DNA of 64,000 nt from Morella rubra (lineage: Eukaryota > Streptophyta > Magnoliopsida > Fagales > Myricaceae). Location: the NCBI GenBank assembly GCA_003952965.2, contig CM025856.1, positions 9,486,421-9,550,420 on the forward strand, in the 5' to 3' direction. A program made the translations under genes and the position numbers. A model generated the notes under the pieces. That model was not told the DNA's origin. It ran no database searches and saw nothing but the letters and a program-made list of their open reading frames with translations. Below, one piece after another: positions 1 through 17,900 of the stretch; the first letter of the stretch is position 1; each line of letters opens with the position of its first letter.

Positions 1-2374
1 AAAAAATATATTTAAAAAATAATTACCTTTGAGTGATAGAATTATATATATATATATTGTTATTGGGTTTTATTTATTACTTTAAAATCATGCCATAATG
101 TCACATTGGTCATTAAATAAAAAACATAAAATGTTAGGTCAAGAGTCAAGACAAAGAGACCCCACGTGAGAAGTTCCAAATCTAATGTCAAGAGTATGTA
201 TGATGTGAATGTAAAATATAGTAGTAAAATTCTTTAGAATATAAGTTGACTTATAGTACAAAAATTAATGGTGGTGGTAAAATAATTAAGGCCACTGTGA
301 CCGAATGTAGGTAGGTCGGTCCGACTATAATGGTGCAAGACCACCTATCTTTTAGCCTAAACCAAATGCGAAAAGGAAAAGGAAAAGCAGCCACCCCCTT
401 CCCCTTCGATCCAAACCATGCCAAACTATCTCAATTCTCAAAGAGAAGAAAGCGAGAGATTCTTATCTTGTGAGGTTTGAAAATGATGAGAGAACAGAAA
501 GCAGAGTACAGAGACGAAAATGGTTCTCCGAGTTTGTTCCGTTTCCAACGGGGAATCGGGCTTTTGTGGTGGGAACAAATGTAGGTAAAGGGGGTTTTGC
601 GGAAATCCCTACGCAGCCGCTTGTGCAACGTCACCCCCCATTCCCTACTTTGACTTCACCTTGACTGTTTCTCGATTTTGTCCCATCTATTTCCTCCGAT
701 TTACCCCGTTGCCCTTCTTCCATGCAGATTCACTCTGTGGCCTCGTTCTACAAATCCGGTAAAAAAGTTGCCTGAATGCCCTCCCAACTTGCCAGCTCAT
801 AATATTCTTTGCGGCCGTTCTTCAAGATGAAGTAGGTCCATTCTGCATTCTCTTCGGCCTGATATTTCATTCCCGGTGCCCACTTTATATCATACACCTG
901 ACTTGACATGGATTTTGCTTTAGGCTGAGCAGACGGCAGAAGCAGTGACAAAACGCTTAAGATTTTGCTTTAGACTAAAAATCAAAATTCTCTTTCGTTC
1001 CTTCTGCATGCGTTTTCTGTTCAGCTGAGCTAACAGAAACAAGAGAAAAAACCCCTCTTAATCTTCGGATTTGCGACCAGTTAAGTAGTTCGACTGTCAT
1101 CAGAGATTCGTCGGCGAGACGCTCCATGAAAACAAAACCATGCGTGAGAAGTTCTCACCTAAAACGCTACCATTTATTACTATTGCTTACGCCTTTATTG
1201 GTCACACATCTAACTCTCTGACAACAATAACATCTCAGAGTGTCTCGAGACTTCCGTTCAAAAGTCCCATGTCGATCTGTTCAGATGTAGACGATCAGGT
1301 AATCTGTAAAAGACGATAAATTCCAAATAAAATCAAAATGCCATTTGTAACATCACATGGAAAACTGTATAGTAAACCACGTAACTTCATTCGCTCTGAT
1401 CTAGTCTTCTACTTCTTTGAACTCTCGGGCAACCTTTTTCGAGAGTTCCTGCAACCGGAGTTATGTTTGTGCCTATTTAATGTGCTATAAATATATGTAC
1501 TCCTCTTCTCTTTCACAATGCGCATATAAAAGTCTGGTTGTGGGACAAGTCTCCATGATTAGACTGTAGGAGTGACTCATAATGGTAAGGCTGTAGTAAA
1601 GGTCGGCCTCTCTTTTCGATTTGTACCACCAAAAACAGTTCTTGCGTTGCTATCCCAACTCTTTTGGGAAACACTTTTGACAGCGCGAGAGGCTTAAGTA
1701 ATCTGTACTTTTGACAGGCGAGACGTTCATGAGCTTTTGTTTATCAAAATTTTAAGAAATATTTTTAAAATTTTTAAAAAATGTTAAAATTTATTGAAAT
1801 TTGTAAAAAAGTGTGAAGTATATATGTAAAAATGTAAAGTTTATTAAAATTTATAAAATATATTTGATGCAGTGAAAATTTTAGATGTTCAAAAAATCAG
1901 ACAAACAAACTCCCCTGAATAATCTGTATCCACGAAACCATCCACTCAATCATATTTTAGGTAATGATGCTTTAAAATGGATTAATATAGGTAGGGAACA
2001 ATCATCTGGATCATAATCCCGTACGGCATTACGACGCCGTCTAAGGTTATTGACACATTGACCCTTTTGCCAAAAGGAGGGGCCACAATGGCTGTATCGT
2101 AAATAGAGCTAGAACAGAGGTGCAGTTATTTGAACTGATCCGGGAGAAAACAAAAATAATGGTTTAATGGTATGGGACGACAGAGGGGGCGTCACACACA
2201 GGTTTCGCTCTGCTTTGCATATTGTTCCTTTATTTTTTCTTTTTCTGTTTTGCTACTTTTATTGTTCGCTTTATATCTGTGCTCACTTTTTTGTTCTCAG
2301 TTCTTCGTCTTCTTCTTTGTCCATTTTTGCTTTGGCGTGTGAGTTTTGTGAAGCTCTTTTCAGAAGCTTCACCA
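1..2374. other. Intergenic, upstream of the NAT gene
   Basis: No convincing gene. The stretch is AT-rich at the far left, with a CACGTG G-box near 164-169. A protein-like 53-codon frame on the minus strand (748-909) has no recognised family. Between about 1731 and 1914 lies an AT-rich block whose ends resemble the window's recurrent MITE family (GTTTATCAAAATTTT at one side, ACAAACAAAC at the other). The last 200 bases are T-rich and probably include the 5' UTR of the transporter gene. Confidence 0.5.
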
Positions 2375-5300
2375 ATGGCGGCAGACATTACCCACCTGCC
2401 CATGGAACAGCTCCAAGACCTTGAGTACTGCATAGACTCCAACCCTCCTTGGGGTATGCTCTCTTTCTGTTAGTATATTTTTTGAAATGGGGGTCTCTTT
2501 TGTTTGTTTGGATAAGGCACTGTGAGATTGAAATGGGCTTGTAGGTCTTCATATTGTTGCAAACTAGCTTCAATCACTCTCTCCACTGCTTTTTTTTTCA
2601 ATGGGTTCTGCGAGGAGGATATGCTGTGGAAGAAATGGGCTTGTGGGTCTAGAAGTAGTACAGTGTGGCTTTAGTGGGTGAGAGTAGTGTGGGAATCTGA
2701 GAAATTTCTGCTAGCTGAAGTCGAGGCGCAGTGGTAAACATACGTCATACTGTACCTCTGAAAGAGAGAATAAGTATGTACACGTACATACATTCAATCA
2801 TACATACGTAAACAAATATGTATGTGTGTGAATCAGACAGTGTGTGTAATCTAAAAGCAAAACTTTGTGTTGATTTTGAATACGATGGTTGACACCGAGC
2901 GGGTGACAAGTTATTTATTTTAATTTTTAAATTTTGTTTTGCGTTCTTTCTATTTGGATGGAAGGTGACAGATATTTGGAAGATTTTGGTGTAGATTTCT
3001 TTGAAAAGATTGATAATGTAAACTGGACCGCTATGATGTTGACTGAGTAGGACTCCGAATTAGTTTTTTCTCTTCTTTCCTCGTTTTTCTCATTTTAAAA
3101 ACTTCTCTTTATGTTTTGTTCGGTCGCGACGAAACTAGAAGAAAGAAGTAAAGAATGAACGTCTTTTATGTGTACTCGAGGTTGGGCTTCAAGTAGATGT
3201 AGTGACGGAGACACTCTGTTTTATGTCGCATCTATCGCTCATGGGATTTCTCAGATATCAAATACAGGTTTCATAGCCATAACGGGTATACGAACGCCTT
3301 AAGCAATGGACATAAGGGCATCCTGTAATTACTCTTTTATCCATCACAGCCAAAGCTCGTACTTTTGATTGTGGGGTTGCTAAAAAGGATGCATTTTACG
3401 GTTGGCATTCATAATGCGGCATGAGTTGACCTCCAGTAATGGATGCCATTTGCTTTTGCATGAGTTGACCTCCAATTTAGGGTTTGACTACAAAGTTGGA
3501 GGAACCATGGATTATAGGCTTTCTCCAATTAAGGGAACCGTATTTCACTTTGGATGGTTTACAGAAATTGCTTACTTGCATAGGTGCGTGGATTACAATA
3601 GAGGCTTTCAGCTGGATATTAAGTGTCAATGTAAAGAATGCTTAATAAATGAAGTTTACTCCTATATGGTCCAACTGTTCTTGTTAAAATCGTTTATCAA
3701 AATAGTCTCTAGCCATTGGTTGGATGGATTATTTCCTTAATCAGGGCCTGATGACTTCTACTGCAGTTGGGGTTTCATAGTAATGTTTATATATGATAAT
3801 CATCCAAAAGCTGTGGCTGCTGCATGTTTTCGTTTTCCTTTCGAAACTCGAGTCAACAACTTAGCTTCATGATCCAGTTTATTAGAGCGTCTGTCTTTTT
3901 ATTCAGTATATTTTAGCATCCTTCTTTCTAAAAGTTATCATCCTAGGCAAATACCATCCCCTCAGGCTTAGAACAGTTCTAATTTTTATTTCAAAATTGA
4001 AATGTGAAATCTTCATGTTTCTCTTTAGGCCAGTTCAGGTCAACTCATGGTATGTTGACTCTTTTTTTTTTTTTTGTGCATTTTGTTCACAATTAAATAT
4101 TTATTCTGCAGCTGAAACCATCCTATTAGCATTTCAGAACTATATCCTGATGCTGGGCACAAGTGTTATGATCCCTACAGTTCTCGTCCCTGCAATGGGT
4201 GGAGGTGATGTAAGCAAGTTTCTGATAAATTACGTCTACTTCCTCTCAGTTTAATGCCCATGCTTTCATTTATGTTCAGTTGCATTAGAAAGATGCTATT
4301 TAGACTGGTTTTTTCCTTGACTCACTTGGAGAGGCTGTGCAGGAAACTTTGGTTTCAATAATTGTTGTGCCCCCTTGCAGTTATAAATTGAAAAAAGTTC
4401 TTTCCTTTTCCCTGTTTCCAAAATTCACTATGGATTGCACTATTTCTAACTATATATGTTGAACTTTGGCCTAGGATCTCGATCGCAATATGTAAATATG
4501 GTATATCATAATGTGTTCTTTCTTTTAATTGTTATTTTTGTGTTTTCCCCAGTCTTTTAACCATTTCATTCTCACAACCAGGGAGACAAAGCCCGAGTTA
4601 TACAGACTCTCCTCTTTGTGGCTGGTATTAACACACTTCTCCAAGCACTTTTTGGGACGAGGTTGCCAGCGGTTGTTGGAGGCTCCTTTGCTTATGTCAT
4701 CCCCATAGCTTACATCGTAAGCGATTCCCAATTGCAGCGGATTAGTGACCCTCATGAAGTAAGTCATCAGTCACAGTCTTCTCCTTCTCTGCATTACCAG
4801 GGTGTTTAGGTAACAAATGGAAAATGCATAGCAGTCAAAGACATTAAATTAATTGAAGAAAAGATTTTCATGTTGATAAAACTAGAGCTCTATTTCAAGT
4901 GGCCAGAGTACTACATTTTTGTTGGACCTACTTCTAAGGGACACACCTAGGCAGATTGTTTGCAAGGAGTGCAAGCTGTACAAGTTGTACCGGTGGAAGC
5001 AAAGGGTTTCCATGGCTTAGGAAGATTAGCCTTTAGGAGGAAGAGGCAACATGGACCTTAATTGCAAGCTTATTTTGCTGAATGGAGTCACTGTAATGTG
5101 ACACTAGTCATATGAAAATGTATTTTAAGTCGTATATTGTTATTATCCCTGATGAATTATGCATGACATTTTTATTTATTCTACCAAATAGGCTTTATTT
5201 TAAACATGATCAAGAGAAAAATGAAATGGTTTTATTTCCATGGGTGTCCAATCATCTTTCAAGTCTGGCTTTCATGCTGCCATTCATTTCAATGTCAACT

Positions 5301-8300
5301 ACAGTCACATGGGAGATATCTCTCTGAGAGCCTGAGTTTTACTCCCTTCTCAGAAGTTTTACATATTTACTTTTCTATTTGGTAGGGTATTGAAAGAGAT
5401 CTTCCCATGTCATTGGTTTGCAGAGATTTATACAAACTATGCGAGCTATCCAAGGAGCTCTAATTGTAGCCTCAAGCATACAAATAATCCTGGGCTACAG
5501 CCAACTTTGGGGTCTTTTTTCACGGTAAGTTGATGTCACTAAAAAATGTAATGAAATGATTTGAACTAATTTCTCTCAATTATTTTACTAAATATTACAA
5601 GGTTTCTTTACAGATTTTTCAGTCCTCTTGGAATGGTTCCTGTTGTTGCACTGGTTGGCTTGGGATTGTTTCAACGAGGATTTCCTGCGGTATGTTTTAC
5701 TATGAGAATTTAGTTATGTTATCTTTCTGAGTTGACCCTCAAAGACAAACTTCCATTTGATGTGGTAAACTCTTGGGGCCAAAATTTAATTCAAGATGGT
5801 TGCAAATCCTAACGTGTGACTGCATGCTTGAAAATCAGCAACTTTTCTTGAAGTCTTGTGCAATGTTTTGGGTAGGACATGTGTTGATTCTGGAAAATGA
5901 ATCCTAATCTGTTGAAAACTGCTCTTTATGCCCCTTGTTTGGAGTGCCACTCTCCTTTCATTTGGTTGTGCTTAAAGTACCCGATGGATGCTTCATATTC
6001 CCCTTTTTCCATACTGTTTCACCCATATCTAGACTTATGCAACTTATTACTGGAATATCTGTGTCAGTTGGGAAATTGTGTGGAGATTGGCATACCGACG
6101 CTGCTGTTGGTCATTGGATTGTCACAGGTAAGTGATTTAGAATAATTGTTGGTGATCTCTTTTTGTAATTTCTTTCCTTTGTTAAACTGTGGTTTTAAAT
6201 GAAGTGCAGTATCTAAAGCATGTGAAGCCATTTAGGGATCTCCCTATTTTTGAGCGATTCCCAGTATTGATCTGTGTCACAATCATTTGGTTCTATTCTC
6301 TCATCTTGACCGCCAGTGGGGCTTATCGTGACAAGCCCCTTAGAACCCAAATCAGTTGCCGTACTGACAGAGCACACCTAATATCCACTGCCCCATGGTA
6401 TTATACAAACCAACATTTTCTTCTCTTGTTTGTGTTGTGCTGTGTTTCTTTTTTTCCTGATTTTGATAATTGTAATTTCAGGTTCAAGTTCCCATACCCC
6501 CTGCAGTGGGGTCCACCAACATTTTCAGCTGGTCATTCCTTTGCTATGATGTCTGCTGTCCTTGTTTCTATGGTTGAGGTATGTAGTCATTTGTAGTGTC
6601 CCTAACTTGTTTTCGAATTGCTGGTACACCATATCACAACCCAGGGGGTTAATGTAAACTGCTTTTGTGGTTGTTACATTTGTTATGTGGCTCTCTATGC
6701 CCTATTTTATGAGCTATTTTAACTTACATATTCAATGACAGTCAACTGGTGCATACAAGGCAACATCGAGGCTGGCAATTGCCACACCACCTCCTGCTTA
6801 TGTTTTGAGCCGGGGCATTGGCTGGCAGGTAAGCTCTTTTTACACCGTCAAGACTCCTTTTTGCGGACAGATTTTCGGAGTTGGATGCATATACTTCAGC
6901 AAATTTGAGTAGATTGCCTTTTGCGCAGACATCACAATCTAATTTACTTGTATCATGCATAATTGGCATTGTCACATATTTCAAATGTTCATCATCTTTT
7001 TGATATTTTTATACTTCATTGCTTTATGAAATGTAAGGTGTTCTTTCCTACTTTCACAGGGAATAGGAATCTTGCTTGATGGTCTTTTTGGAACAGGCAC
7101 TGGTTCTACCGTTTCTGTGTAAGACACACCTAGATGAATCAGAGCTGCTGGCCCCTGTTCTGTTCTTGTGCATATGAATATTGCTTGACAGTCGTTATGT
7201 TCACTTCTCCAGGGAAAATGTTGGACTCCTTGGATTAACCCGAGTCGGAAGCCGCAGAGTTGTCCAAATTTCTGCTGGCTTCATGATATTCTTTTCTACC
7301 CTAGGTATGCATTATCTTTTCCGACAGGGCAATTGGGTATGGTTGAATGGGAAGCACTTTCTGATAGTTTGCCTACTCAATTCCCATGGCACAAAGGGGC
7401 TTTTGTTTTGATAACTCAGATGGTATGCTAAAAATCATTTCCCACTTGTCTGTTCAGAATGGAATTAAAGTCATTGCCTTTGGCATTTTCTCTCTCTTTT
7501 CCTCTCCTTTATTGATAGTAAATCGAAGTTGTTCAAGCTAAACGATTTCTAGTGTTCAGCCTTTGAGGCTTCCCAATCACCATTGAAAAATTATTCTGCA
7601 TGGTTCACTCACTGCCATATATTTGCAGGAAAGTTTGGAGCTGTGTTTGCATCTATACCCCTCCCAATATTCGCTGCATTGTACTGTGTTCTCTATGGCC
7701 TTGTGGGTATGTAGTCCTTAGCCAAGTGAAACTCAGTTTTCTAAATTTTTATTGTCATTCTCCTCACAGTTGCTCTATTTTTTTTTCAGCTTCTGTTGGA
7801 TTGTCATTTCTTCAGTTCACAAACATGAATTGTATGAGAAATCTCATCATTACTGGACTTTCACTCTTCCTCGGGATATCTGTCCCCCAATTTTTCAACG
7901 AATATTGGAATCCTTCACACCGAGGTCTCGTTCATACCAACGCTGGATGGGTAAGTAGTACTATTCTTGCCATCCCCAATAGTCTGATGACAATCCACAC
8001 GTGTAGTAAGCCCCATAGGAAAGTTCACCACGCAAAAGTAGGGGTATCCGGGTAGCATGAATAATTTGGCCCCTGACCCTGATATAAGAGAGGATGGAAA
8101 TCATCATTTACTTGCATAAACTAGAAGCTATTTAGCATTCCGAATATGTTTGTACCTCTTCAGCCTCATTTTCTTCCCTGTTGGAGATTACTGATCTGTC
8201 AAACATGGCATCTTTGCAGTTTAATGCATTTCTCAATACCATATTCTCGTCTCCGCCAACAGTTGGTTTGATCGTGGCAGTGTTTCTGGACAACACGTTA

Positions 8301-8432
8301 GAAGTAGAGAAGTCCAAGAAAGACAGAGGGATGCCATGGTGGGTAAAGTTCAGAACATTCAGAGGTGATAACAGAAACGAAGAGTTCTACACTTTGCCAT
8401 TCAATCTCAACAGGTTTTTCCCACCAACTTAG
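2375..8432 (+). CDS. NAT: Nucleobase-ascorbate transporter (NAT1/NAT2-like), complete, 14 exons
   Basis: Polytopic plasma-membrane permease of the NAT/NCS2 (xanthine/uracil permease) family, which moves nucleobases across the plasma membrane. Exons: 2375-2453, 4112-4209, 4582-4758, 5424-5524, 5614-5689, 6068-6127, 6210-6397, 6482-6578, 6742-6828, 7060-7118, 7213-7304, 7629-7706, 7790-7950, 8220-8432. All junctions are GT-AG and in phase; the product is 521 residues, usual for plant NATs. The N-terminus (MAADITHLPMEQLQDLEYCI) and the C-terminus ending NRFFPPT are typical of the NAT1/NAT2 clade. The TM1 motif reads Q35-N36, where many NATs have QH. The family signature ENVGLLGLTR falls at about 342-351, across the exon 10/11 junction. 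The first intron is the longest (1.66 kb). Known: plant NATs transport nucleobases. Inferred: the substrate here. Nothing looks broken. Confidence 0.95.
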
Positions 8433-10131
8433 CAAAGTTCAGAGGAAGCCAAGCAAATCAAGCTAAAAACCTGCTTCGTTGCAATCGAATTAACATGACA
8501 AATCAGTTTTTCGTAGAGCTTGTAAATCCAAGATCCATTGTGACAAATAACCTAGCAAATCCTAGTCTATCAGCATTTTTTGTGGGCCAACTCCTGTGTA
8601 ACAGGGTCCAGGGTAGGATTGTAGTTCATTTGATCCATGCTTATTTGCAATAAGAAAGGAATTCAGTTCTACCCCCCTTCTCTCTCTCTCTCCCTCCCTC
8701 TCTCTATCTGGTTTGGGATGTCTCAAATTTCAGGTATTTCAGCTTAGGTTTCTATTGATCATCCAAAAACATGCTTTATTTTTTTTGTTCCAGGTCCTAT
8801 ATTCTTGTTTTAATATCCAATTTTTGCAAACATTGATTCATATTTAGAAACCACTATATTTATAATTTGCAGATTCAGACATGCAACTTGTTCAAGACAA
8901 GTAATTTTAGAAACCTACTTTTTATAATGCTTATCCGAAGATCAAATTATTCAAATGCGGTTTAGACTTTTAAACTAAAAGTTTTAGCCTTGGCTTCAGA
9001 AATGTTAGAATTTTAGGCAAGTTTTGAAACAAACTACCAAAATCCTGAGACAAATGGTTTTACGCCAATAATACAAGGACTTATAGTCCTGAAGCCTCAG
9101 AAACAGCCAGTCAAAGATTTGACATCATGGAAAAATTCAGCCGGTAATTCCAACTAAAAAAGACTAATCATCATTGGCTTCAAACGACCATAATAATAAA
9201 GAAAATTAGAAAGAATTACTACACTAAAATGGGTAAATGTTAAAAATTAAAAGAAAAAAGGAATGTAATCGCAGAAATCGGCTCTGTGGACCAACTGCAT
9301 CAGATCCACAGGTTCCTATCAGCATGCGAAACATGGAATCGCTCTTGGTCCAATCATAGCATCGCCGTTCAACGCTGTTTACAGCCAACGGCGACGTGGC
9401 ATCGGACCCAAAATCAGTGTAAATTTTTTTGAATAAATAAATAGGAGGACCCTCAGAGACCCGTTTCAAATCACCCACACACACAGGGGGCAACTCCCAC
9501 AAAGGGAACCCACGCGATCCCGACCGATGAGCGAGCACCCTACGACGTCGTCTCGGGAAGAAACGGGACGGAGGGGCTGCCATTGGTGGATGGGACGCGT
9601 GGGTTGTGCCCGCGCTGCGTGCTGATTGGAGTGTCATACGGCACTTCCTATCAATTTTATGGGAATTCTTCCTCATAGGGAAATTTGTGAACTAGTTCTA
9701 AAATCAAAAAACCCTGGGAACCCTAATTGCATCGCTAATCGGTAGACTTTGTGGCTGTATACAGTAAAAACAGCTGCTTGGAGACGAAGAAGAGAGAGAT
9801 GGGATGGAAAGAAGATCTGAGAGGAGGGGTTTATATAATGGAGATGACCACAAGGCACAAACCCTAGTTTCCGAATAGCGCCGCCCTTTTGGGCCTATTA
9901 GGATGTGATTGATATTGTGCTGGGCTCAAGTGAATGGGCCCCCGAGCATTGATCGAAGAAGCTTCTTTCATCTTTCCGAAAGAATTTCAAAAAGGCCACT
10001 GACCAAAAGAAACCGGAAATTCGAAAATGCAGTCCTAACTCTCAAAAAGTCAGAATGGTCAGAGGGAGTATCGACGAACATTTTTTTTCAAATTGTTTGT
10101 TGCGTTAAGGGCGTCTTCGGGAGTCCGGGAA
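8433..10131. other. NAT 3' flank and AUG2 upstream region
   Basis: Contains the probable NAT 3' UTR with a TC-rich microsatellite near 8680-8710, then an AT-rich stretch. From about 9280 to 9680 base composition becomes richer in GC, with CCAAT/ATTGG boxes. An open frame on the minus strand there (9224-9676) lacks any recognisable domain, so I read the block as promoter-like sequence rather than a gene. Site II and telo-box motifs lie close to the AUG2 start and are listed separately. Confidence 0.4.
9859..9940 (+). promoter_or_regulatory. Telo box plus site II motifs upstream of AUG2
   Basis: AAACCCTA (telo box) lies at 9859-9866, followed by TGGGCC at 9890-9895, TGGGCT at 9921-9926 and TGGGCC at 9935-9940, about 190-270 bases before the AUG2 start codon. 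In plants the telo box combined with TGGGCC/T site II elements is known from genes expressed in dividing cells, which suits a spindle-assembly gene. The motifs are visible; their function here is inferred. Confidence 0.55.
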
Positions 10132-14426
<4,295 letters not shown>

Positions 14427-14644
14427 GTCTCATAAGGTGAGTGTCATTGCATGTCTTACTGTCTTCCATTGTTTGTAATATATCCATTGCAACGGAAATG
14501 TTCAATAGCAATGTCATACACGTTGAAAACACGACTACATTTGTGCAGCAAGACCTTATTTTATTACATGTACAATACAAAAGAATATTTTGGGTGTCCA
14601 TGACGATTCTACGTGGTTATCATCTTTTTCATAAAAAAATCTCA

Positions 14645-14646
<2 letters not shown>

Positions 14647-14679
<33 letters not shown>
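14647..14679. repeat. (AT)n microsatellite
   Basis: An uninterrupted run of about 16 AT dinucleotides, 220 bases after the AUG2 stop codon. It sits immediately left of the 120-bp tandem duplication. Confidence 0.95.
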
Positions 14680-14683
<4 letters not shown>

Positions 14684-14700
14684 CACTTTGCACTCTTCAA

Positions 14701-14940
14701 TTATGAAGTCTTGACATTCTATATCTCAATTTATTATTTTTATCACATTATACCTACTGATTATTGATTTCAAACACTTTGCTCATTTCATTAAAATTTT
14801 ACGTGTGTCTAGACGGAAATTTATGAAGTCTTGACATTCTATATCTTAATTTATTATTTTTATCACATTATACTTATTGATTATTGATTTCATACACTTT
14901 GCTCATTTCATTAAAATTTTACATGAGTCTATACGGAAAT
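14701..14940. repeat. 120-bp tandem duplication (two copies)
   Basis: Positions 14701-14820 and 14821-14940 are two directly adjacent copies of the same 120-bp AT-rich unit, both starting TTATGAAGTCTTGACATTCT. I count only a handful of substitutions, mostly C/T, and no indel. Confidence 0.95.
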
Positions 14941-17900
14941 TTATTTATTGGTTTTTAAAATTATAATTTTACCCTCTTAACAAAAAAATTTAAGAAATAG
15001 TTTAAATTGTTTTAAATTAATAGTTAGCCTATGTGATATGATAAAAATATAATAGATTATAGTATAAAATGTGAAGACGTCATAATTAAAGCGGAGGGTG
15101 AAAAGTAAATTTAGCCCTTCTTTGTTACAGCATTGGAATGCTGTAACATTATATAAGATCCGGGGTGTATACGAATGTGTGATGCACTTCTCTCCATGTA
15201 CTTCCGGACCTTGTTGTCCTCAGGAACAGCGCCCCACTGACCCAAAAGTAAATCGCACGAGACACACACATTTATGGGCCTCAAAAGGAGCACTGAATAG
15301 TGAAAGAAAAGGCCAAAGGGCCTCAATATCTCATAGAGGACCTAACGCTTGCTTGCATTCGCGCTGCCTCTGAGCCCGTTTCATCCTTGTCAACCTTGCG
15401 TGTTTGAATTAGTCCTGAGGGGCTGGTAAAATTTTATCCTTCGGCTTTAAGAAATGGTAGCCGTAAACAGTGTGATGTGTGCATCCAAAAGAGTCGGCCC
15501 TGTGATTATGCAAGCGAAAGTAGCGGCAGTTGGCTTTTGGTGTCATCCTGTCGTCACTCGTCAGGCAACCTTAAATCTCCGATATTAAAACCATCTCGAA
15601 TTGACACAGTGCTCGTCACCAGGAAGTTGAACAAAAAAAAAATTCCAAAAAAATGAGAGGGAGAGAGAGACAGAGAAGTAGTACCACCACAAAATAAAAA
15701 AAGATATCTTACTTTTGCTAAATTTTTTTAATAAATAAAGGAGTAGGTTTTTGATGCGCCATCAAAACCTATAGTAGGGACTAATTATTAACAATTCCGA
15801 TAAAAATAATTAGAGTGGTTAAGTGCCTAGCAATTACCTATACCAGATCTGCCTTCTCCTATCAATAATTATAGGTATTAAAGTCCTATAATATTAAATA
15901 AATAAAAAGGGAATAAATATTGTTGTCGTTTTAGAGGAGTGAGCAATTGAGTTTGGCGGTAAACGACCTTAAAACATCCCAATGAAGTAAAAGTCTACAT
16001 CAATGATCAACCTCATATTCTCGCCTTCTTGGCTAAGGAATGGACCTCGAAGTTTCCCTTAGATTAAGGCCAAATCTTACCCCGACCTCTTGTAATGATT
16101 CAAACGTAGAGAGACAGCCGCTCGTACTCAACACGGTGCTCTTCTATGAAAAGCCAACCCATACATGAATCCAATTTGCTTGTAGGCTATGGCCTATCTC
16201 TTCTGATAAAAGCTCACGTGCCAAAAGGAACCACATTGCTTAAAATAAGGTAGGATCTGCTTTTATGCACTTATTATTCATAATTCTGTTGTATGCCTCG
16301 CTTATAGGCAATATAATTTTTATGATTTGGTAAATTAAACAAAGCTTTTGACTAATAACCTCTCGAGATCTTCAAAACCAAAAAAAAAAAACAATTATTG
16401 CATCATTTATAATGCTGAAGTTATTCTAAACAATTATTGGCCACATGGTTCTTGGACGTAAAGGGATTGTTTTCTGTCGTGATTAAGAATTTAAGGGAGA
16501 ATGAGGTGGAAAATTCTCACATGGAAGAGATTAATCACGCAAGAAACTTCCACATTCAAATGGGCCCCACAGATTTATCTAGAGAAATACAGAGGCCCAA
16601 GTGGATGTCATTACGCGTTAGGCTACGTAACAGAGGCGTTCCTTATAGCGATGCCGCGGGTCTGAGGGTGTCGAGGGACAACTCCAGGCGCTACGAGTAG
16701 TCGTCGAAAAGCGTGTGCTGCTTGACTTTTGTGTTTCCCTGTTCGGATAAGGCTGGCCACAGGAGCACCAGTACTAGGAATATCATATCACCTTTTCTGC
16801 GACTGCCCTTTTTGGTCTCATTTTACATACCTTTGAACTCAAAATACAAATTTTACATGGCGTTTGGATTAAAATTTTAGGTAATCTAAAATTTTAATTA
16901 TAATAAAATTGTTGTTCTCTTCAATTTTTTTTATTAATTTTAACACATTAAAATATAATAAATTCATTTAACTCATCTCTCTTTATTTTTTTTACTAATT
17001 CTAACAATCTCAAAAGTCATTTATTTATTTTTACATTTTTCAGTTGATGTGTCTGCCTTTTAATTGGCTTGACTCATATAAGTGTAGAGTGGATGTTATT
17101 TGAGTTACATTCTCTAATATAATTAGATAGAGTGCATAGTCATATTTCTAACAAGCTGATAAAAAAATATATTTTATTATTTAAATTATATTTTCTAATA
17201 ATTATGAGTCTAATTTTCATGTGCACCATCTAAACATAATTAATTTGCGGCAAGTCCAAAATATTTTACATAGAAATAGCAAAGTATATCATATAATCAT
17301 TTCAAAGTATGTATGGTATATAATTTTTTTTTTTTTCAAGATTCAAATCTCTTAATTTTTTGTTTAAAGTCTATCTAAAAAAATAATTAGTTTAATAAAT
17401 AAAATATTTTATTATTTAAAAATTATAATTGAATAATGTCTCTGTTTACAACTTATTGTGTAACAAATTTAGACATTTGAAATTTGTGAGTGATTCGTTA
17501 CAATTGCGTGATACGTGAAGACTCTCACGAATTCAAGCTTCTCATTGGTTCAAATCTTCTTATAAAACATAAGTACACGTGATTTTAATAGCTTCTTAAC
17601 TTCTATTTAATCCATTGAGATATTTAAAAGATTAAATTCCACTAGCAAACACCTACGAAGAAGATTGGCGGAGTCGGCAACCGTTTTGAATTTACTTAAC
17701 AATAATAATATTAGATTCCTGGAAATAATATATTCTAAAAATGAGAATAAGACAATAAAGAAGGAATATTTATGGTGATTTACCCACCTGGCTACGAGCG
17801 TGGCTGGAAGAATCTAAAAGCTAGTAGCCTCGGCGAGAGCGAAGCACGTACGCCGGTTCCCACAAAGCCAATAACAGCTCGACCGTTTGGTGTGTATCTC

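Noticed and set aside
9224-9676. Open frame of 150 codons on the minus strand before AUG2
   Set aside because: Arg/Pro/Ser-rich without domain structure, in a GC-rich promoter-like stretch containing CCAAT boxes.
16437-16700. Open frame of 87 codons in the gene desert
   Set aside because: No homology that I recognise, no plausible splice context, and surrounded by repeat debris.
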